Below, one piece after another: positions 35,901 through 44,423 of a stretch of 64,000 nt of DNA. The stretch is from NCBI RefSeq assembly GCF_022662305.1, contig NZ_JAKNQH010000005.1, forward strand, positions 62,001-126,000, given 5' to 3'. Each line of letters opens with the position of its first letter. Within the stretch, counting starts at the first letter, position 1. Source of the DNA: Sphingomonas sp. BAUL-RG-20F-R05-02 (GTDB lineage: Bacteria > Pseudomonadota > Alphaproteobacteria > Sphingomonadales > Sphingomonadaceae). The notes beneath the pieces were generated by a model. The model was given only the letters and a program-made list of their open reading frames with translations. It ran no database searches and was not told the origin of the DNA. The position numbers and the translations under genes are program-made.

Positions 35901-35968
35901 TCGGCGGCGAGGACAAGCGCAGTCTGTTCATCCTGACCCATCACAGCCTGTACCGGGTCCGCCGCTGA
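32951..35968 (+). CDS. exported double beta-helix glycan hydrolase-like protein with C-terminal propeller (paralogue 2)
   Basis: 1005 residues, a full-length paralogue of the protein at 26780-29803 with the same order: signal peptide (ALALGLLAIPAVAVAG), first beta-helix (GRGDGRADDSGALQRAIDD, VFVPSGRYRIT), second (AKGNNISDDTASLQQAID near 382, YFPAGRYVVRDTL), propeller from about 719 (LADGFYSISGAAAAPDGTLY). Matching blocks such as DPATLRFTTLAEMFARD and RIDVPERPLQL align without gaps to paralogue 1. It lies after the receptor terminator and ends before a hairpin shared with the convergent GH3 gene. Probably the same glycan, different linkage or chain position. Confidence 0.8.
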   Translation: MLRSALALGLLAIPAVAVAGPSVLQTKPNDPRAITVAGRGDGRADDSGALQRAIDDAAAKPGGGIVFVPSGRYRITRTIYLWPGVRVFGVGATRPVIVLGDATPGFQRGIANMLIFAGAKRGEVKHVPFPPNGSVPYDPQIADANPGTFYSALSNVDFAIGNGNPGATAIRFHAAQHAYLSHIDFDIGSGLAGIYQVANLASDLHFRGGRYGILAEGTSPAWQFSLIDSTFDGQRDAAIREHQAGLTMVNVAIRNVPVGVDINAGYNDWLWGKNVRFDRVSRAGVVISNEASAYTQIGFENAVATATPVFARLRDSGKAVSGQGANYRVAAFSHGVAVPALGMMGKVTTVMKAEPLSAPAPAVAPALPTLPATAEWVDVRTLGAKGNNISDDTASLQQAIDTHRVLYFPAGRYVVRDTLRLKPDTVLIGLHPSLTQIVLPDGTPGYQGIGAPKAVIRSADGGAAIVSGLGISTGGINPRATGLFWTAGARSLVEDVKFQGGHGTNLADGTRVDPYNANHTGDPDPAKRWDAQYPSLWVTRGGGGTFSNIWTPNTFAQAGMYVSDTDTPGHVYQLSSEHHARTEIALNRVAHWEFLAPQTEEEAGESQDTVSLEIRDSRDILVANYHAYRVTRTIKPADSAVKLYNSADIRFRNVHVNAESGIGMCDAEGCATYLRASKFPYGDAIQDITHGLSVREREFATLDVPAAPAPVKPAVFPAGASVEKLADGFYSISGAAAAPDGTLYFVDHHQQRIYGWSDTRKLTIVQQSPLDPVNLAVARSGDLMVLSSDGHAGSVYSFKPSGPDDAITTIAPTDAAAPANAQTVLPVNYWVNGEFKDQIDPATLRFTTLAEMFARDMAIAKPSHYVSPDGSLVLPAYRAIRQGPTDFRGWRFSDPLDAYGFVAATPGSRVFVSNESEDKTYSGLLGKDGAVTDLRAFADRGGESVVGGPDGNVYVANGQVFVFDAEGRQIGRIDVPERPLQLVFGGEDKRSLFILTHHSLYRVRR

Positions 35969-35976
35969 TCCCGCAG

Positions 35977-36004
35977 AGTAGTGCGCCGGGTCCGGCGCGC
36001 TACT
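35977..36004. terminator. bidirectional stem-loop between convergent genes
   Basis: AGTAGTGCGCCGG (35977-35989), two-base loop, CCGGCGCGCTACT (35992-36004), one wobble. It is placed between the stops of the second beta-helix gene and the GH3 gene. A strong 13-bp stem without a clear U-tract. Confidence 0.6.
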
Positions 36005-36041
36005 CCATCAGGGATACGTCGGGAGCGTGCCCGCTACAGGG

Positions 36042-38537
36042 CTAACGCGGGCAGGCGATGACCTTGTCGGCCACCGTGCCGACCGCGACGCGGGCGATAC
36101 TCACCTGGAACCTTTGCGTGGTGCTCAGACGAAACGGCGTGTCGATCTTCGCCATGTCGGCTGTCGTCGCGAAACATTTCAGCGGGATGCCGATCGTCTG
36201 CCACAGATCGGTCGGCAGCTTTGCGGGCTGAAGCGGCACGCTCGCGCGGCACTCCGGGCCGCAGCCCATGCCGATCGACAGGTCGGCGGGAACGGCGCTC
36301 TCGATCCGCATCGTCGTCAGCAGCAGGACATCGCCGTTCGTCTCGCGCCGGAGATCGACCGGCGCATGGGTGGTGAGTTCGACCACTTGCGCGCCGCCGC
36401 CCGCCAGCGAGAAGCGCCGCGCGCCTTCCTGTACGCCATAGTCAATCGCCGTCACCTTGATGCGACCATTCAGCGCCTGCGCGGGTACGGTGGTTATGAG
36501 GGTGTTTCCGCCCACGCCGTCGCTGACCTGTAGCGACCAGCTCGGCTGCGCGACGCCAGCGGCGAGATAGACGCCCGTGTTGCTGTCATCGACCACGCCG
36601 GCAGCTTCCGACAGCGGCGCCCAGGCGGCATGATGCTCACCCCCGCTCAGGCCATAGCCGAACGGGTACAGGTCCGGGCCACCGGGCCGCGCGGTCATCG
36701 GCCAGGTGGCGGGCAGCTTGCCGGTGAAGCTAGCATTGAGCGGACCGGCGGCAAACAGCCGATCGGCAAGGCCCGCGCCCTCGGTGCCGGGCAGCCACGC
36801 CACGACGAACGCGTCGGCTGCGTTCAGCTCCGGGTTCACGAACAGCGGTCGCCCGGTCAGCATCACTGCAACGACGGGTACGCCCGCCGCCTTCAGCCGC
36901 CGCATGGTTTCCAGCGGTCGGCGCAGTTCCGGGCGCAGTTGCAGCGTGCGCAGATCGCCCTGGAACTCGGCATAGGGCGTCTCGCCGAACACCACGATGG
37001 CCGCATCCGGCCGTTTGGTGAAGTGGCCGTCCGGCGCATATTCGGCGTGGCCGCCACCTGCGCTCACCGCAGCTTTGATGCCCGCCCACAGGCTCGTCGC
37101 GCCCGGGAACATGCTTGCCGATAAACCGGTGCCCTGCCAGCTCAGCGTCCAGCCGCCCGACTGGCGGCCGACATCGTCCGCGCCATCGCCCGCGACGAGG
37201 ATGTTGGCGGACGGCTTGAGCGGCAGCACGCCGGTATCCTTCAGCAGCACCAGCGACTTGGCCACCGCCTCGCGCGCGATCGCGCGGTGCGCGGGCGCGC
37301 CCAGCACGCTCCAGTCGCCGGCGAGCGCGCGCGACGAAGGCTTGCCGACCTCGAACAGGCCGAGCCGCAGCTTCACGCGCAGGATCCGCCCGACCGCATC
37401 GTCGAGCCGCGCCATCGGCACCGTGCCGTCTTTCACCTGCGCGATCAGCGACGTGTAGAGCGACCTCCACGTGTCCGGCGCCATATACATGTCGATCCCG
37501 GCGTTGATCGCCTGCGGGCAGCTTTCGTTGGTGCAGCCCGCGATCTGGCCGTGCGCGTTCCAGTCGGTCACAACAAAACCGCCAAAGTGCATCCGGCCCT
37601 TCAGCACACCCGTCACCAGGGCCTTTTCACCGGCGATCTTGCGACCCTGCCAACTCGAGAAGCTCGTCATCACCGTGCCGACACCCGCCTCCACCGCCGG
37701 GATGTAGGGCTTGCCATGAATGTCGCGAAGCTCGGTCTCGCTGATCCTGGCATCACCCTGATCGTGACCCTCGAAGGTGCCGCCATCGCCGATGAAGTGC
37801 TTCGTGCTGGCAAGCACGTGCGGCCCGGCGAGGATGCGACTGCCGTCGGGTGCTCCTTGCAGCCCGAGAATCATGTTCTGGACGTAGCTCGCCACCAGGT
37901 CGGGGTTTGACGAATAGCCCTCATACGCACGGCCCCAGCGATAATCCTGCGGCACCGTGATCGTGGGAGCGAAGGTCCATTCCTGTCCGGTGGTGCGGAT
38001 TTCGGCCGCCGTGGCCGCGCCGATCCGCGCGATCAGCGCCGGGTCACGCATTGCGCCCAAACCGATGTTCTGGGGGAATAGCGTGGCGCCGATGATGTTG
38101 CTGTGGCCGTGCACCGCATCGGTACCCCACAGGATCGGGATGCCGACGCCGCCCTGCGACGTGTCGGTCGACGCTACCCAAAATCGATCGGCGAGTTCCA
38201 GCCACTTGGGCGGCGGCGCGTAATCGTCACCGCCCGGCCCGGCGTTGCCGCCGTTGAGCACGGAGCCGATGTGATACCTCCGCACCTCGTCGGGTGTGAT
38301 ATCGGTGATGTTGGCCTGCAGGATCTGGCCGACCTTCTCCTCTACCGTCATGCGCTTCAGCAGATCGGCGATGCGCGCCTCGTCGGCGGCGATCGGACGC
38401 ACTGGCCAGGTCGCGCTTGGCCATAGCGCCGGGTGGATGGTCGGTGCGGGAGCCACTGGCTTCGCCTGCGGTGCCTGCGCGCAAACGGCAGCCGTCGTGG
38501 TGCAGGCCAGGCCCGCAAGGCCGAGCATGATTTTCAT
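36042..38537 (-). CDS. exported GH3 beta-glucosidase with extra C-terminal domain
   Basis: 831 residues. ATG 38537 has GGAGAGAGG upstream; signal peptide ends TTAAVCAQA. The GH3 barrel has KHFIGDGGT (246-254) and nucleophile Asp325 in FVVTDWNAHG. The second (alpha/beta sandwich) domain has VLLKDTGVLPLKPS, AIVVFGETPYAEFQGD and the acid/base region. Beyond the normal end, about residues 660-831 form an additional beta-rich domain (AGVAQPSWSLQVSDGVGGNT) like that of marine exo-1,3/1,4-beta-glucanase ExoP. Releases glucose from beta-glucan oligomers in the periplasm or at the surface. Own operator-rich promoter gap upstream; follows lacI-type and symporter genes. Confidence 0.92.
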   Translation of the reverse strand: MKIMLGLAGLACTTTAAVCAQAPQAKPVAPAPTIHPALWPSATWPVRPIAADEARIADLLKRMTVEEKVGQILQANITDITPDEVRRYHIGSVLNGGNAGPGGDDYAPPPKWLELADRFWVASTDTSQGGVGIPILWGTDAVHGHSNIIGATLFPQNIGLGAMRDPALIARIGAATAAEIRTTGQEWTFAPTITVPQDYRWGRAYEGYSSNPDLVASYVQNMILGLQGAPDGSRILAGPHVLASTKHFIGDGGTFEGHDQGDARISETELRDIHGKPYIPAVEAGVGTVMTSFSSWQGRKIAGEKALVTGVLKGRMHFGGFVVTDWNAHGQIAGCTNESCPQAINAGIDMYMAPDTWRSLYTSLIAQVKDGTVPMARLDDAVGRILRVKLRLGLFEVGKPSSRALAGDWSVLGAPAHRAIAREAVAKSLVLLKDTGVLPLKPSANILVAGDGADDVGRQSGGWTLSWQGTGLSASMFPGATSLWAGIKAAVSAGGGHAEYAPDGHFTKRPDAAIVVFGETPYAEFQGDLRTLQLRPELRRPLETMRRLKAAGVPVVAVMLTGRPLFVNPELNAADAFVVAWLPGTEGAGLADRLFAAGPLNASFTGKLPATWPMTARPGGPDLYPFGYGLSGGEHHAAWAPLSEAAGVVDDSNTGVYLAAGVAQPSWSLQVSDGVGGNTLITTVPAQALNGRIKVTAIDYGVQEGARRFSLAGGGAQVVELTTHAPVDLRRETNGDVLLLTTMRIESAVPADLSIGMGCGPECRASVPLQPAKLPTDLWQTIGIPLKCFATTADMAKIDTPFRLSTTQRFQVSIARVAVGTVADKVIACPR

Positions 38538-38587
38538 GGATGATCCTCTCTCCCGCGCGACAGTTCGACGCTGCCCGACACGCTTTC

Positions 38588-38628
38588 TTGTCAAATACGC
38601 ACTGACAACGTTGACATAACGATGTCAA
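38588..38628 (-). promoter_or_regulatory. operator cluster in front of GH3 gene
   Basis: Within 41 bases: TTGTCA (38588) facing TGACAA (38603); the near-palindrome TGACAACGTTGACA (38603-38616); and TTGACAT-4-ATGTCAA (38611-38628), an exact 7-bp inverted repeat. TGACAACGTTGTCA-like dyads are typical LacI-family operators, and the regulator gene lies just upstream. A related GTTGACAAC occurs in front of TonB receptor 2 and GTTGACAGC in front of the regulator itself. Confidence 0.6.
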
Positions 38629-39878
38629 GGCGGATCGGTATGGGATCGGCCTTCAACAGGGCTGTAAATCAAGGCGCAGAGCAGTGCGGCTAACGCTGCC
38701 AGCGCCACGCCTCCGAGGGCTGGGAAAGCGGGAACGATCAGCGTGAATGCAAGCACTTGCGTGGCCAAAGCTTGTGCGAGCTTGCGGGCGATCGTCGCGG
38801 CGGCATAGACTTGCGCGGCATAGCCGGCCGCTGCACCGTCCTGTTCGCAGGCGATGACCGTGGCGGGCACGAGCGCCCAGAACATCACCGAAACGCCTTG
38901 GCTGGCGATGATAACGACCGCGACGCTGGCCAAAGTCGGTGCGATCCCGTGCCCGACGATGCCGAACAGCGCAGCCGCGAACATCAGCGCGGCGGCGATG
39001 CGCAGGGTCGCGACCCGACCAAGACGCGATGCCGCCTGCGTCCACAGTGGTGTTGTCAGCAGCAGCGACAGCGCAGGCAGCAGCGCAGCCCAATAGCCCC
39101 AGCGTTGCGCGCCGAGCCGGTCGAACACGAACAATAGCGACACGTTGATGAGCGATACGGCCAGCCCGACGGCAAGGATCGTCGCGATCAGCCGGCGCAA
39201 CGCTGCCGAGCGGGTGAGCAGCGTGAACGATCCTGCCAGCGCGCGGCCGAACTGGTGGTCCGGCGAGCGCGTCGCTGCGATACGGATGCGCGTGCCGAAG
39301 GTGGTGGCGAAGAACGTCGGCACGGCGATCCCCGCCAGCAGCGGCGCACCGAGCGAGAAATCACCGCCGCTGCGCCCGCCCGCCGGAAACAAGGCATAGA
39401 CCGCGGCCGCCACCAGACCGCCCAGTGCGGCGGCCTGCATCCGCGCCCCCGTCAGCCGAAGATGATCGGCCGGATCCGCTGAAATCCGCGCGGTCAATGC
39501 CCCGTAAGGAATGTTGCCGATACCATAAGCGCAGCGCAGCGCGAGGTAGGTGGCGAGCGCATACCAGGGCACATACCCCGGCGCCACGGGCGGCGGCGCG
39601 AACGTTGCGCTCAGGATCAGCACCGACAGCGGTCCGCCGATCGACACCCATGCGCCGAGCGACACGCGTGGCGCCAGCCGGTCGGCCAATACGCCAACGA
39701 GCATGTCCATCAGCCAGTCCGCAGCCGCGCCGGCTAGGAAGATCGAGGACGCCACCGCAGGCGCAATGCCGAGTTCACGGATATAGTAGAATAGAAGGTA
39801 GAGTTCGATCGACTGCCATACGGTGTTGAACCCGAAGTCGCCGGCCGCATAAGACCAGATTTCCCGCCGCCGCAGCAT
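38625..39878 (-). CDS. GPH-family (MFS_2) sugar:cation symporter
   Basis: 417-residue, twelve-helix transporter of the glycoside-pentoside-hexuronide family. N-terminal hallmark WSYAAGDFGFNTVWQSIELYLLFYYI and the loop DWLMDMLVGVLADR between helices 2 and 3. The start overlaps the LacI-type regulator's stop (TGATG), giving an operon regulator-symporter. Imports mono- or disaccharides produced by the GH3 and beta-helix proteins across the inner membrane. Confidence 0.9.
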   Translation of the reverse strand: MLRRREIWSYAAGDFGFNTVWQSIELYLLFYYIRELGIAPAVASSIFLAGAAADWLMDMLVGVLADRLAPRVSLGAWVSIGGPLSVLILSATFAPPPVAPGYVPWYALATYLALRCAYGIGNIPYGALTARISADPADHLRLTGARMQAAALGGLVAAAVYALFPAGGRSGGDFSLGAPLLAGIAVPTFFATTFGTRIRIAATRSPDHQFGRALAGSFTLLTRSAALRRLIATILAVGLAVSLINVSLLFVFDRLGAQRWGYWAALLPALSLLLTTPLWTQAASRLGRVATLRIAAALMFAAALFGIVGHGIAPTLASVAVVIIASQGVSVMFWALVPATVIACEQDGAAAGYAAQVYAAATIARKLAQALATQVLAFTLIVPAFPALGGVALAALAALLCALIYSPVEGRSHTDPP

Positions 39879-40888
39879 CAGGGCCGTGGCGGCGCAGCGG
39901 ACTCGCGGATCATCAGTTCATGTGGGTGCATGATGCGCATCGCGAACTCCTGACCTTCAAGTTGCGCAACCAGCATTTCGGTCGCGGCGACCGCCATCTC
40001 GAACACCGGTTGCCGGATCGTGGTCAGCCGGGGCCAGGTGACGCGCGAGACTTCCGAATCGTCGAACCCGACAATCGATACGTCGTCGGGTATCGACAGG
40101 CCAAACTCGCGCGCGGCCATCATCGCGCCCACCGCCATGTCGTCGTTCTGCGCGAGAATGGCGGTCGGCCGATCGCCGCGACCGAAGATCTGCCGTCCGG
40201 CAACAAGACCGCTGTCGAAGGTGAACAACCCGGGTTCGATCCGTTCCAGCCGCATGTCGATGCCGGCCGTGTGCAGCGCCTGCATGTAGCCGAGCATTCG
40301 CGCCTCGGTCGAGGCGTGGGTCGGGTCGCCGCGGATGATCGCGATCTCGCGGTGGCCGAGTTCGATCACATATTCCGCAATCGCGCGGGCGGCGGCGACG
40401 TCGTCGACCAGATTGCTTGGTGCCGCTTCGATCATGCGGGTCGGCACGATCCGGGCGCAGAGAATGCGCGCATCACGTAACTGGTTGAGAATGATCGGGT
40501 TATCGGAGGCCGGCGGCGCCAGTACCACCCCGTCGAGCGCGGCGGAGCGAAGGATGCCGACGACTTCGGCGGCATGTTCCTGCACGGATCGGATGGGGAT
40601 CACCACCAGCCGATAGCGTTCACCCTTCAGCCGTTCGAGCACGCCGCGCTGCAGCTCGACGACATAGCTCGGGCTTGGGTTCTCGTAGATCAGTCCGATC
40701 ATGTTCGATTTGCGCCGGACCAACGCCTGCGCGAAGACGTTGGGGTGGTAATCGAGTTGATCCGCCGCCTCGCGCACACGCTGTTTCACCGCTGCGCTGA
40801 CGTGCGGCTCGTCGTTCAGCACGCGCGAGACCGTCTTGGCCGAAACCCCGGCGAGCCGTCCTACATCGACAATCGTGGTTCGCTTCAT
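39878..40888 (-). CDS. LacI-family regulator of the glycan locus
   Basis: 336 residues from ATG 40888 (MKRTTIVDVG); an upstream ATG at 40906 is possible. HTH VGRLAGVSAKTVSRVLNDE with the hinge helix PNVFAQALVRRKS, then a periplasmic-binding-protein-like effector domain (NMIGLIYENPSPSYV, GFDDSEVSRVTWPRLTTIRQP). It heads the regulator-symporter unit and is divergent from TonB receptor 2. Shared TGACAAC/GTTGACA dyads in front of itself, the GH3 gene and receptor 2 suggest it controls all three. Confidence 0.92.
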   Translation of the reverse strand: MKRTTIVDVGRLAGVSAKTVSRVLNDEPHVSAAVKQRVREAADQLDYHPNVFAQALVRRKSNMIGLIYENPSPSYVVELQRGVLERLKGERYRLVVIPIRSVQEHAAEVVGILRSAALDGVVLAPPASDNPIILNQLRDARILCARIVPTRMIEAAPSNLVDDVAAARAIAEYVIELGHREIAIIRGDPTHASTEARMLGYMQALHTAGIDMRLERIEPGLFTFDSGLVAGRQIFGRGDRPTAILAQNDDMAVGAMMAAREFGLSIPDDVSIVGFDDSEVSRVTWPRLTTIRQPVFEMAVAATEMLVAQLEGQEFAMRIMHPHELMIRESAAPPRP

Positions 40889-41215
40889 TCCAACGTCCGA
40901 AAGCATTCACTTCACGCGATAGCGATAATGGCGCAGCCGCACCAGCGATCCAGATTGCGTTGACAGCACCAAATTGCGCCGGTGAACGAATAGGCTACCG
41001 ACAGGCTACGCGCATCAATGCCGCGATCGGACGTAATTCTGCGGCAACGCGGCAGGCTAGCATCATCGCAGTTCACTCAAGTCCCGCCATTCCGGAATAG
41101 TATAATGTTGACAACGTAGGACAAGAGAGTAGCGCAGCGATCGTCGATCCCAAACAGGGGGATCGGAGACGATATTGGCGGCCGCAATGTGCCGCGACTT
41201 GGGAGAGGGGGATTT
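40889..41215. promoter_or_regulatory. divergent control region between LacI-type regulator and TonB receptor 2
   Basis: 327 bases with no gene. GTTGACAGC at 40959-40967 is a likely autoregulatory half-operator. TATAAT at 41101-41106 is a good -10 box for the receptor, followed immediately by the dyad GTTGACAAC. The receptor start at 41216 has GGGAGAGGGGG upstream. Confidence 0.55.
41101..41116 (+). promoter_or_regulatory. -10 box plus LacI-type operator of TonB receptor 2
   Basis: TATAAT (41101-41106) abuts GTTGACAAC (41107-41115), an odd-centred dyad (GTTG-A-CAAC) sharing TGACAACG with the GH3 operator. An operator over the start site fits simple repression. No good -35 at standard spacing. 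Confidence 0.55.
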
Positions 41216-44200
41216 ATGAAGAGCAGGAATCACGCGTCCGTACTGGGCTGGTCGGCGTCCGTCGTCGCGATCGCCGCAGGTCTCGCACTGCCGCATGCCG
41301 CATTCGCGCAAGACGCATCGGTGTCGGCGCAGCAGGGCACCCCGCAGGCCGATACCGCCGCCGCGACGCCTTCGCCCCAGACTGGTGCCACCGCGACCAA
41401 CGCCGTGCCGGACACCCCTGCTGCCGCCGCTGACGACATCGTCGTGACCGGCGTACGCGCCAGCCTCGAACGCTCGATCGCGATCAAGCGCAACTCGACC
41501 GGCATCGTCGACGCGATCTCGGCGGAAGACATCGGCAAGTTCCCCGACACCAACCTGGCAGAATCGCTCCAGCGCATCACCGGCGTGTCGATCGACCGCG
41601 TCAACGGGCAGGGCGCGCAGGTCACCGTCCGCGGCTTCGGGCCGAGCTTCAACCTCGTCACGCTGAACGGCCGCACGCTCGCCTCGTCCTATGCGCAGAC
41701 GGTCGGCGGCGACGAGAGCGCGGACGGCACCGTCGGCGTGACGCGCTCGTTCGACTTTTCCAACCTCGCCTCGGAAGGCGTGAAGACGCTGGAGGTCTAC
41801 AAGACCGGCCGCGCCGCGGTCCCCTCGGGCGGCATCGGCGCGACCATCAACGTCGTCACCCGCCGTCCGCTCGATGCGCGCGAATCCGGCTTCAACGGCA
41901 GCGTCGGCGCCAAGCTCAACTATGACACCAGCGCGAGCGATTGCGTGGATTGCGGCTCGGTCGTCACGCCGGAGTTCACCGGGCTCGGCAGCTGGTCGAA
42001 CGCCGACCAGACCTTTGGCGTGTCGTTGTTCGGGAGCTATCAGGAGCGGCACTTCTCGACCGTGTCAGCCACGTCGAACGACTGGAATATCCGGACCTAT
42101 AAGGATTTCATCGATCCGGCCAACGGCTTCGTTAACGCGGCCACCAAGATCAACAACGCGCCCACCGACCCGAACCATCTCGTCTCGGTGCCGAACGACA
42201 GCCGTTATCACTTTTCCGACGACAAATATCAGCGGCTGAACGGGCAGGCGATCGTGCAGTTCAAGCCGACCGATTCGCTCACCGTCACCGCCGATGCGCT
42301 GTACGCGCGCACCAAGCAGGAAGAGCAGCGTTCGGACGAATCGAACTGGTTCAACCGCCCGTTCGATGTCGTCACGTTCGACAACAACCCCAATGTCGCG
42401 ACCACTACCTTCCTGCACGAGACGATCGCCGGCGTGAAGGACGAGGATTTCGAGCAGCAGTCGCGCGCGCAGAAGAACGAGTTGCAGGATTACGGCCTCA
42501 ACCTGAAGTGGGACGTTGCCGACAACTTCACCATCGCGGTGGACGGCCACTATGGCAAATCGTCGGTGCTGCCGAACAATCCGGACGGCACCAGCTCGAC
42601 GCTGGTGGCGACCGGCGCCAACGTCATCACCTCGCACTCGGTCGATTACAGCGGCCCGATCCCGGTGCAGGATATCGTGTTCAGCGACGCGTCGAAGGGT
42701 AACAACAACGGCACGTTCGACGTGGGCGATGTCGGCTCGACGATCGGCCGCACCTATACCACCAGCCAGCGCCAGACGGTGAAGGAAGGCCGCATCGACT
42801 TCGGCTGGGACCTCGGCAGCGGCAGCCGGTTCGATTTCGGCGGCCTGTACCGCGATTCCGATACCAACCAGCAGCTCGTTTCGACCCAGCAGACGCTCGG
42901 CAACTGGAGCGTCGATCACCCCGGCGATATCGAGCAGATCGCACCCGGCGTGCTCCAGCCGTTCTGCCTGCTGTGCAAGTTCAGCGCCTATGACCCCAAG
43001 GCGTCGGGCGTGAACCTCGACGCGTTCCGCGGCAACGCGGTGACGCTGAACAAGGCATTGTCGGCCTATTATGCCGGGCAGGGCAATACGGTCGGCATCA
43101 CCGCCAGCCAGAACAACACGGTCAAGGAAACCATCTTCGCCGGCTACGCGCAGGTCACGTGGAAGGGCGAACTGGCCGGGCACAACGCCAGCCTCGTCGC
43201 CGGCGCGCGTTATGAGCATACCAAGGAAGAGGCAATCTCGCTTCAGTCGATCCCAACCTCGATCAGCTGGGTGGCGGACAACGATTTCACGGTGCACGTC
43301 GGCTCGCAACCACAACCGCTGAGCGGGCGCGGATCGTACGACAACATCCTGCCGTCGTTCGATTTTCAGGTCGAATTGAAGCAGAATTTGATCGGTCGCT
43401 TCTCGGCGAGCCGGACGATCGCGCGGCCGAACTACGACAATCTGTTCGCCTCCTATTCGGTCGCGGCCCCGCCGCGGCCGACCGCGATCGGCGGCGTGGC
43501 GACGGCGAACACCGGCAACCCGAACCTCGCGCCGCTGATCTCCGATAACCTCGACGTGTCGTTCGAATATTATTTCCGCCCCGACACCTATTTCTCGGTC
43601 GGCTTCTTCGACAAGCGGGTGCACAACTTCATCGGCACCGGCCAGTCGCAGAGCCCGCTGTTCGGCCTGCGTGATCCAAGTTCGGGCGCGGCGGGGACGA
43701 TCTCAGGCCAGGCCAAGGCGGCGCTGACCAATCTCGGCGCCGATATCAGCGACGTCAATCTGTTCACCTACTCGGCCTTGTTGCTGCGTGACGGTGCGGC
43801 ATCGGCGGCGACGCAGTTCCAGCAGCATTACAGCCCGACCACCAAATCGGTCGATCAGGCGTTCATCAACACCGTGCTGTCCGCAGTCGATCTCGACGGC
43901 ACCGCGCAGGACCCGCTGTACAACTTCACCGTGTCGCGGCCGATCAACAACAAGGACGCGGAGATCTACGGCTTCGAGATTGCCGGCCAGTATTTCCTCG
44001 GGCAGACCGGCTTCGGCGTGTCGGGCAGCTTCACCTACGTGAAGGGCAATATCGGCTTCAACAACGCGGGCGATCCCAACATTGACCAGTTCGCGCTGAC
44101 CGGCCTCAGCAACACCGCCAACGCCACGCTGATCTACGACAAGAACGGCATCTCGGCACGACTGAGCTATAATTGGCGCGACAGCTTCCTGACGTCGCTT

Positions 44201-44416
44201 AACCGGGACAGCTACAAGAACCCGGTCTACACCAAGCCATATGGTCAGCTCGATGCCAACATTAGCTACGATCTCAACCCGCATGTCGCTTTGTCGATCG
44301 AAGGCATCAACCTGACCAACGAGAGCCTGCGCACCTACGGTCGGTCCGAGACCAACCTGTGGTTCGCACAGGAACTGAAGCGGCGCTTCCTGTTCGGCGC
44401 GCGCTACAAGTTCTGA
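41216..44416 (+). CDS. TonB-dependent outer-membrane receptor 2 (Caulobacter/Xanthomonas type)
   Basis: 1066 residues from ATG 41216. Signal peptide ends LALPHAAFAQ; TonB box region DDIVVTGVRASLERSI; plug with DAISAEDIGKFPDTNLAE and LQRITGVSIDRVNGQGAQVT, the hallmark of TIGR01782-type glycan receptors; barrel ends LKRRFLFGARYKF. Predicted to take up oligosaccharides. Downstream SapC, cupin-like and halogenase-like genes follow on the same strand, a recurrent companion set of this receptor type. Confidence 0.94.
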   Translation: MKSRNHASVLGWSASVVAIAAGLALPHAAFAQDASVSAQQGTPQADTAAATPSPQTGATATNAVPDTPAAAADDIVVTGVRASLERSIAIKRNSTGIVDAISAEDIGKFPDTNLAESLQRITGVSIDRVNGQGAQVTVRGFGPSFNLVTLNGRTLASSYAQTVGGDESADGTVGVTRSFDFSNLASEGVKTLEVYKTGRAAVPSGGIGATINVVTRRPLDARESGFNGSVGAKLNYDTSASDCVDCGSVVTPEFTGLGSWSNADQTFGVSLFGSYQERHFSTVSATSNDWNIRTYKDFIDPANGFVNAATKINNAPTDPNHLVSVPNDSRYHFSDDKYQRLNGQAIVQFKPTDSLTVTADALYARTKQEEQRSDESNWFNRPFDVVTFDNNPNVATTTFLHETIAGVKDEDFEQQSRAQKNELQDYGLNLKWDVADNFTIAVDGHYGKSSVLPNNPDGTSSTLVATGANVITSHSVDYSGPIPVQDIVFSDASKGNNNGTFDVGDVGSTIGRTYTTSQRQTVKEGRIDFGWDLGSGSRFDFGGLYRDSDTNQQLVSTQQTLGNWSVDHPGDIEQIAPGVLQPFCLLCKFSAYDPKASGVNLDAFRGNAVTLNKALSAYYAGQGNTVGITASQNNTVKETIFAGYAQVTWKGELAGHNASLVAGARYEHTKEEAISLQSIPTSISWVADNDFTVHVGSQPQPLSGRGSYDNILPSFDFQVELKQNLIGRFSASRTIARPNYDNLFASYSVAAPPRPTAIGGVATANTGNPNLAPLISDNLDVSFEYYFRPDTYFSVGFFDKRVHNFIGTGQSQSPLFGLRDPSSGAAGTISGQAKAALTNLGADISDVNLFTYSALLLRDGAASAATQFQQHYSPTTKSVDQAFINTVLSAVDLDGTAQDPLYNFTVSRPINNKDAEIYGFEIAGQYFLGQTGFGVSGSFTYVKGNIGFNNAGDPNIDQFALTGLSNTANATLIYDKNGISARLSYNWRDSFLTSLNRDSYKNPVYTKPYGQLDANISYDLNPHVALSIEGINLTNESLRTYGRSETNLWFAQELKRRFLFGARYKF

Positions 44417-44423
44417 TAAGGGG

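Noticed and set aside
42065..43624. 519-codon open frame antisense to TonB receptor 2
   Set aside because: Typical shadow frame of a GC-rich receptor gene; no ribosome site or family motif, and the plus-strand receptor is unambiguous.
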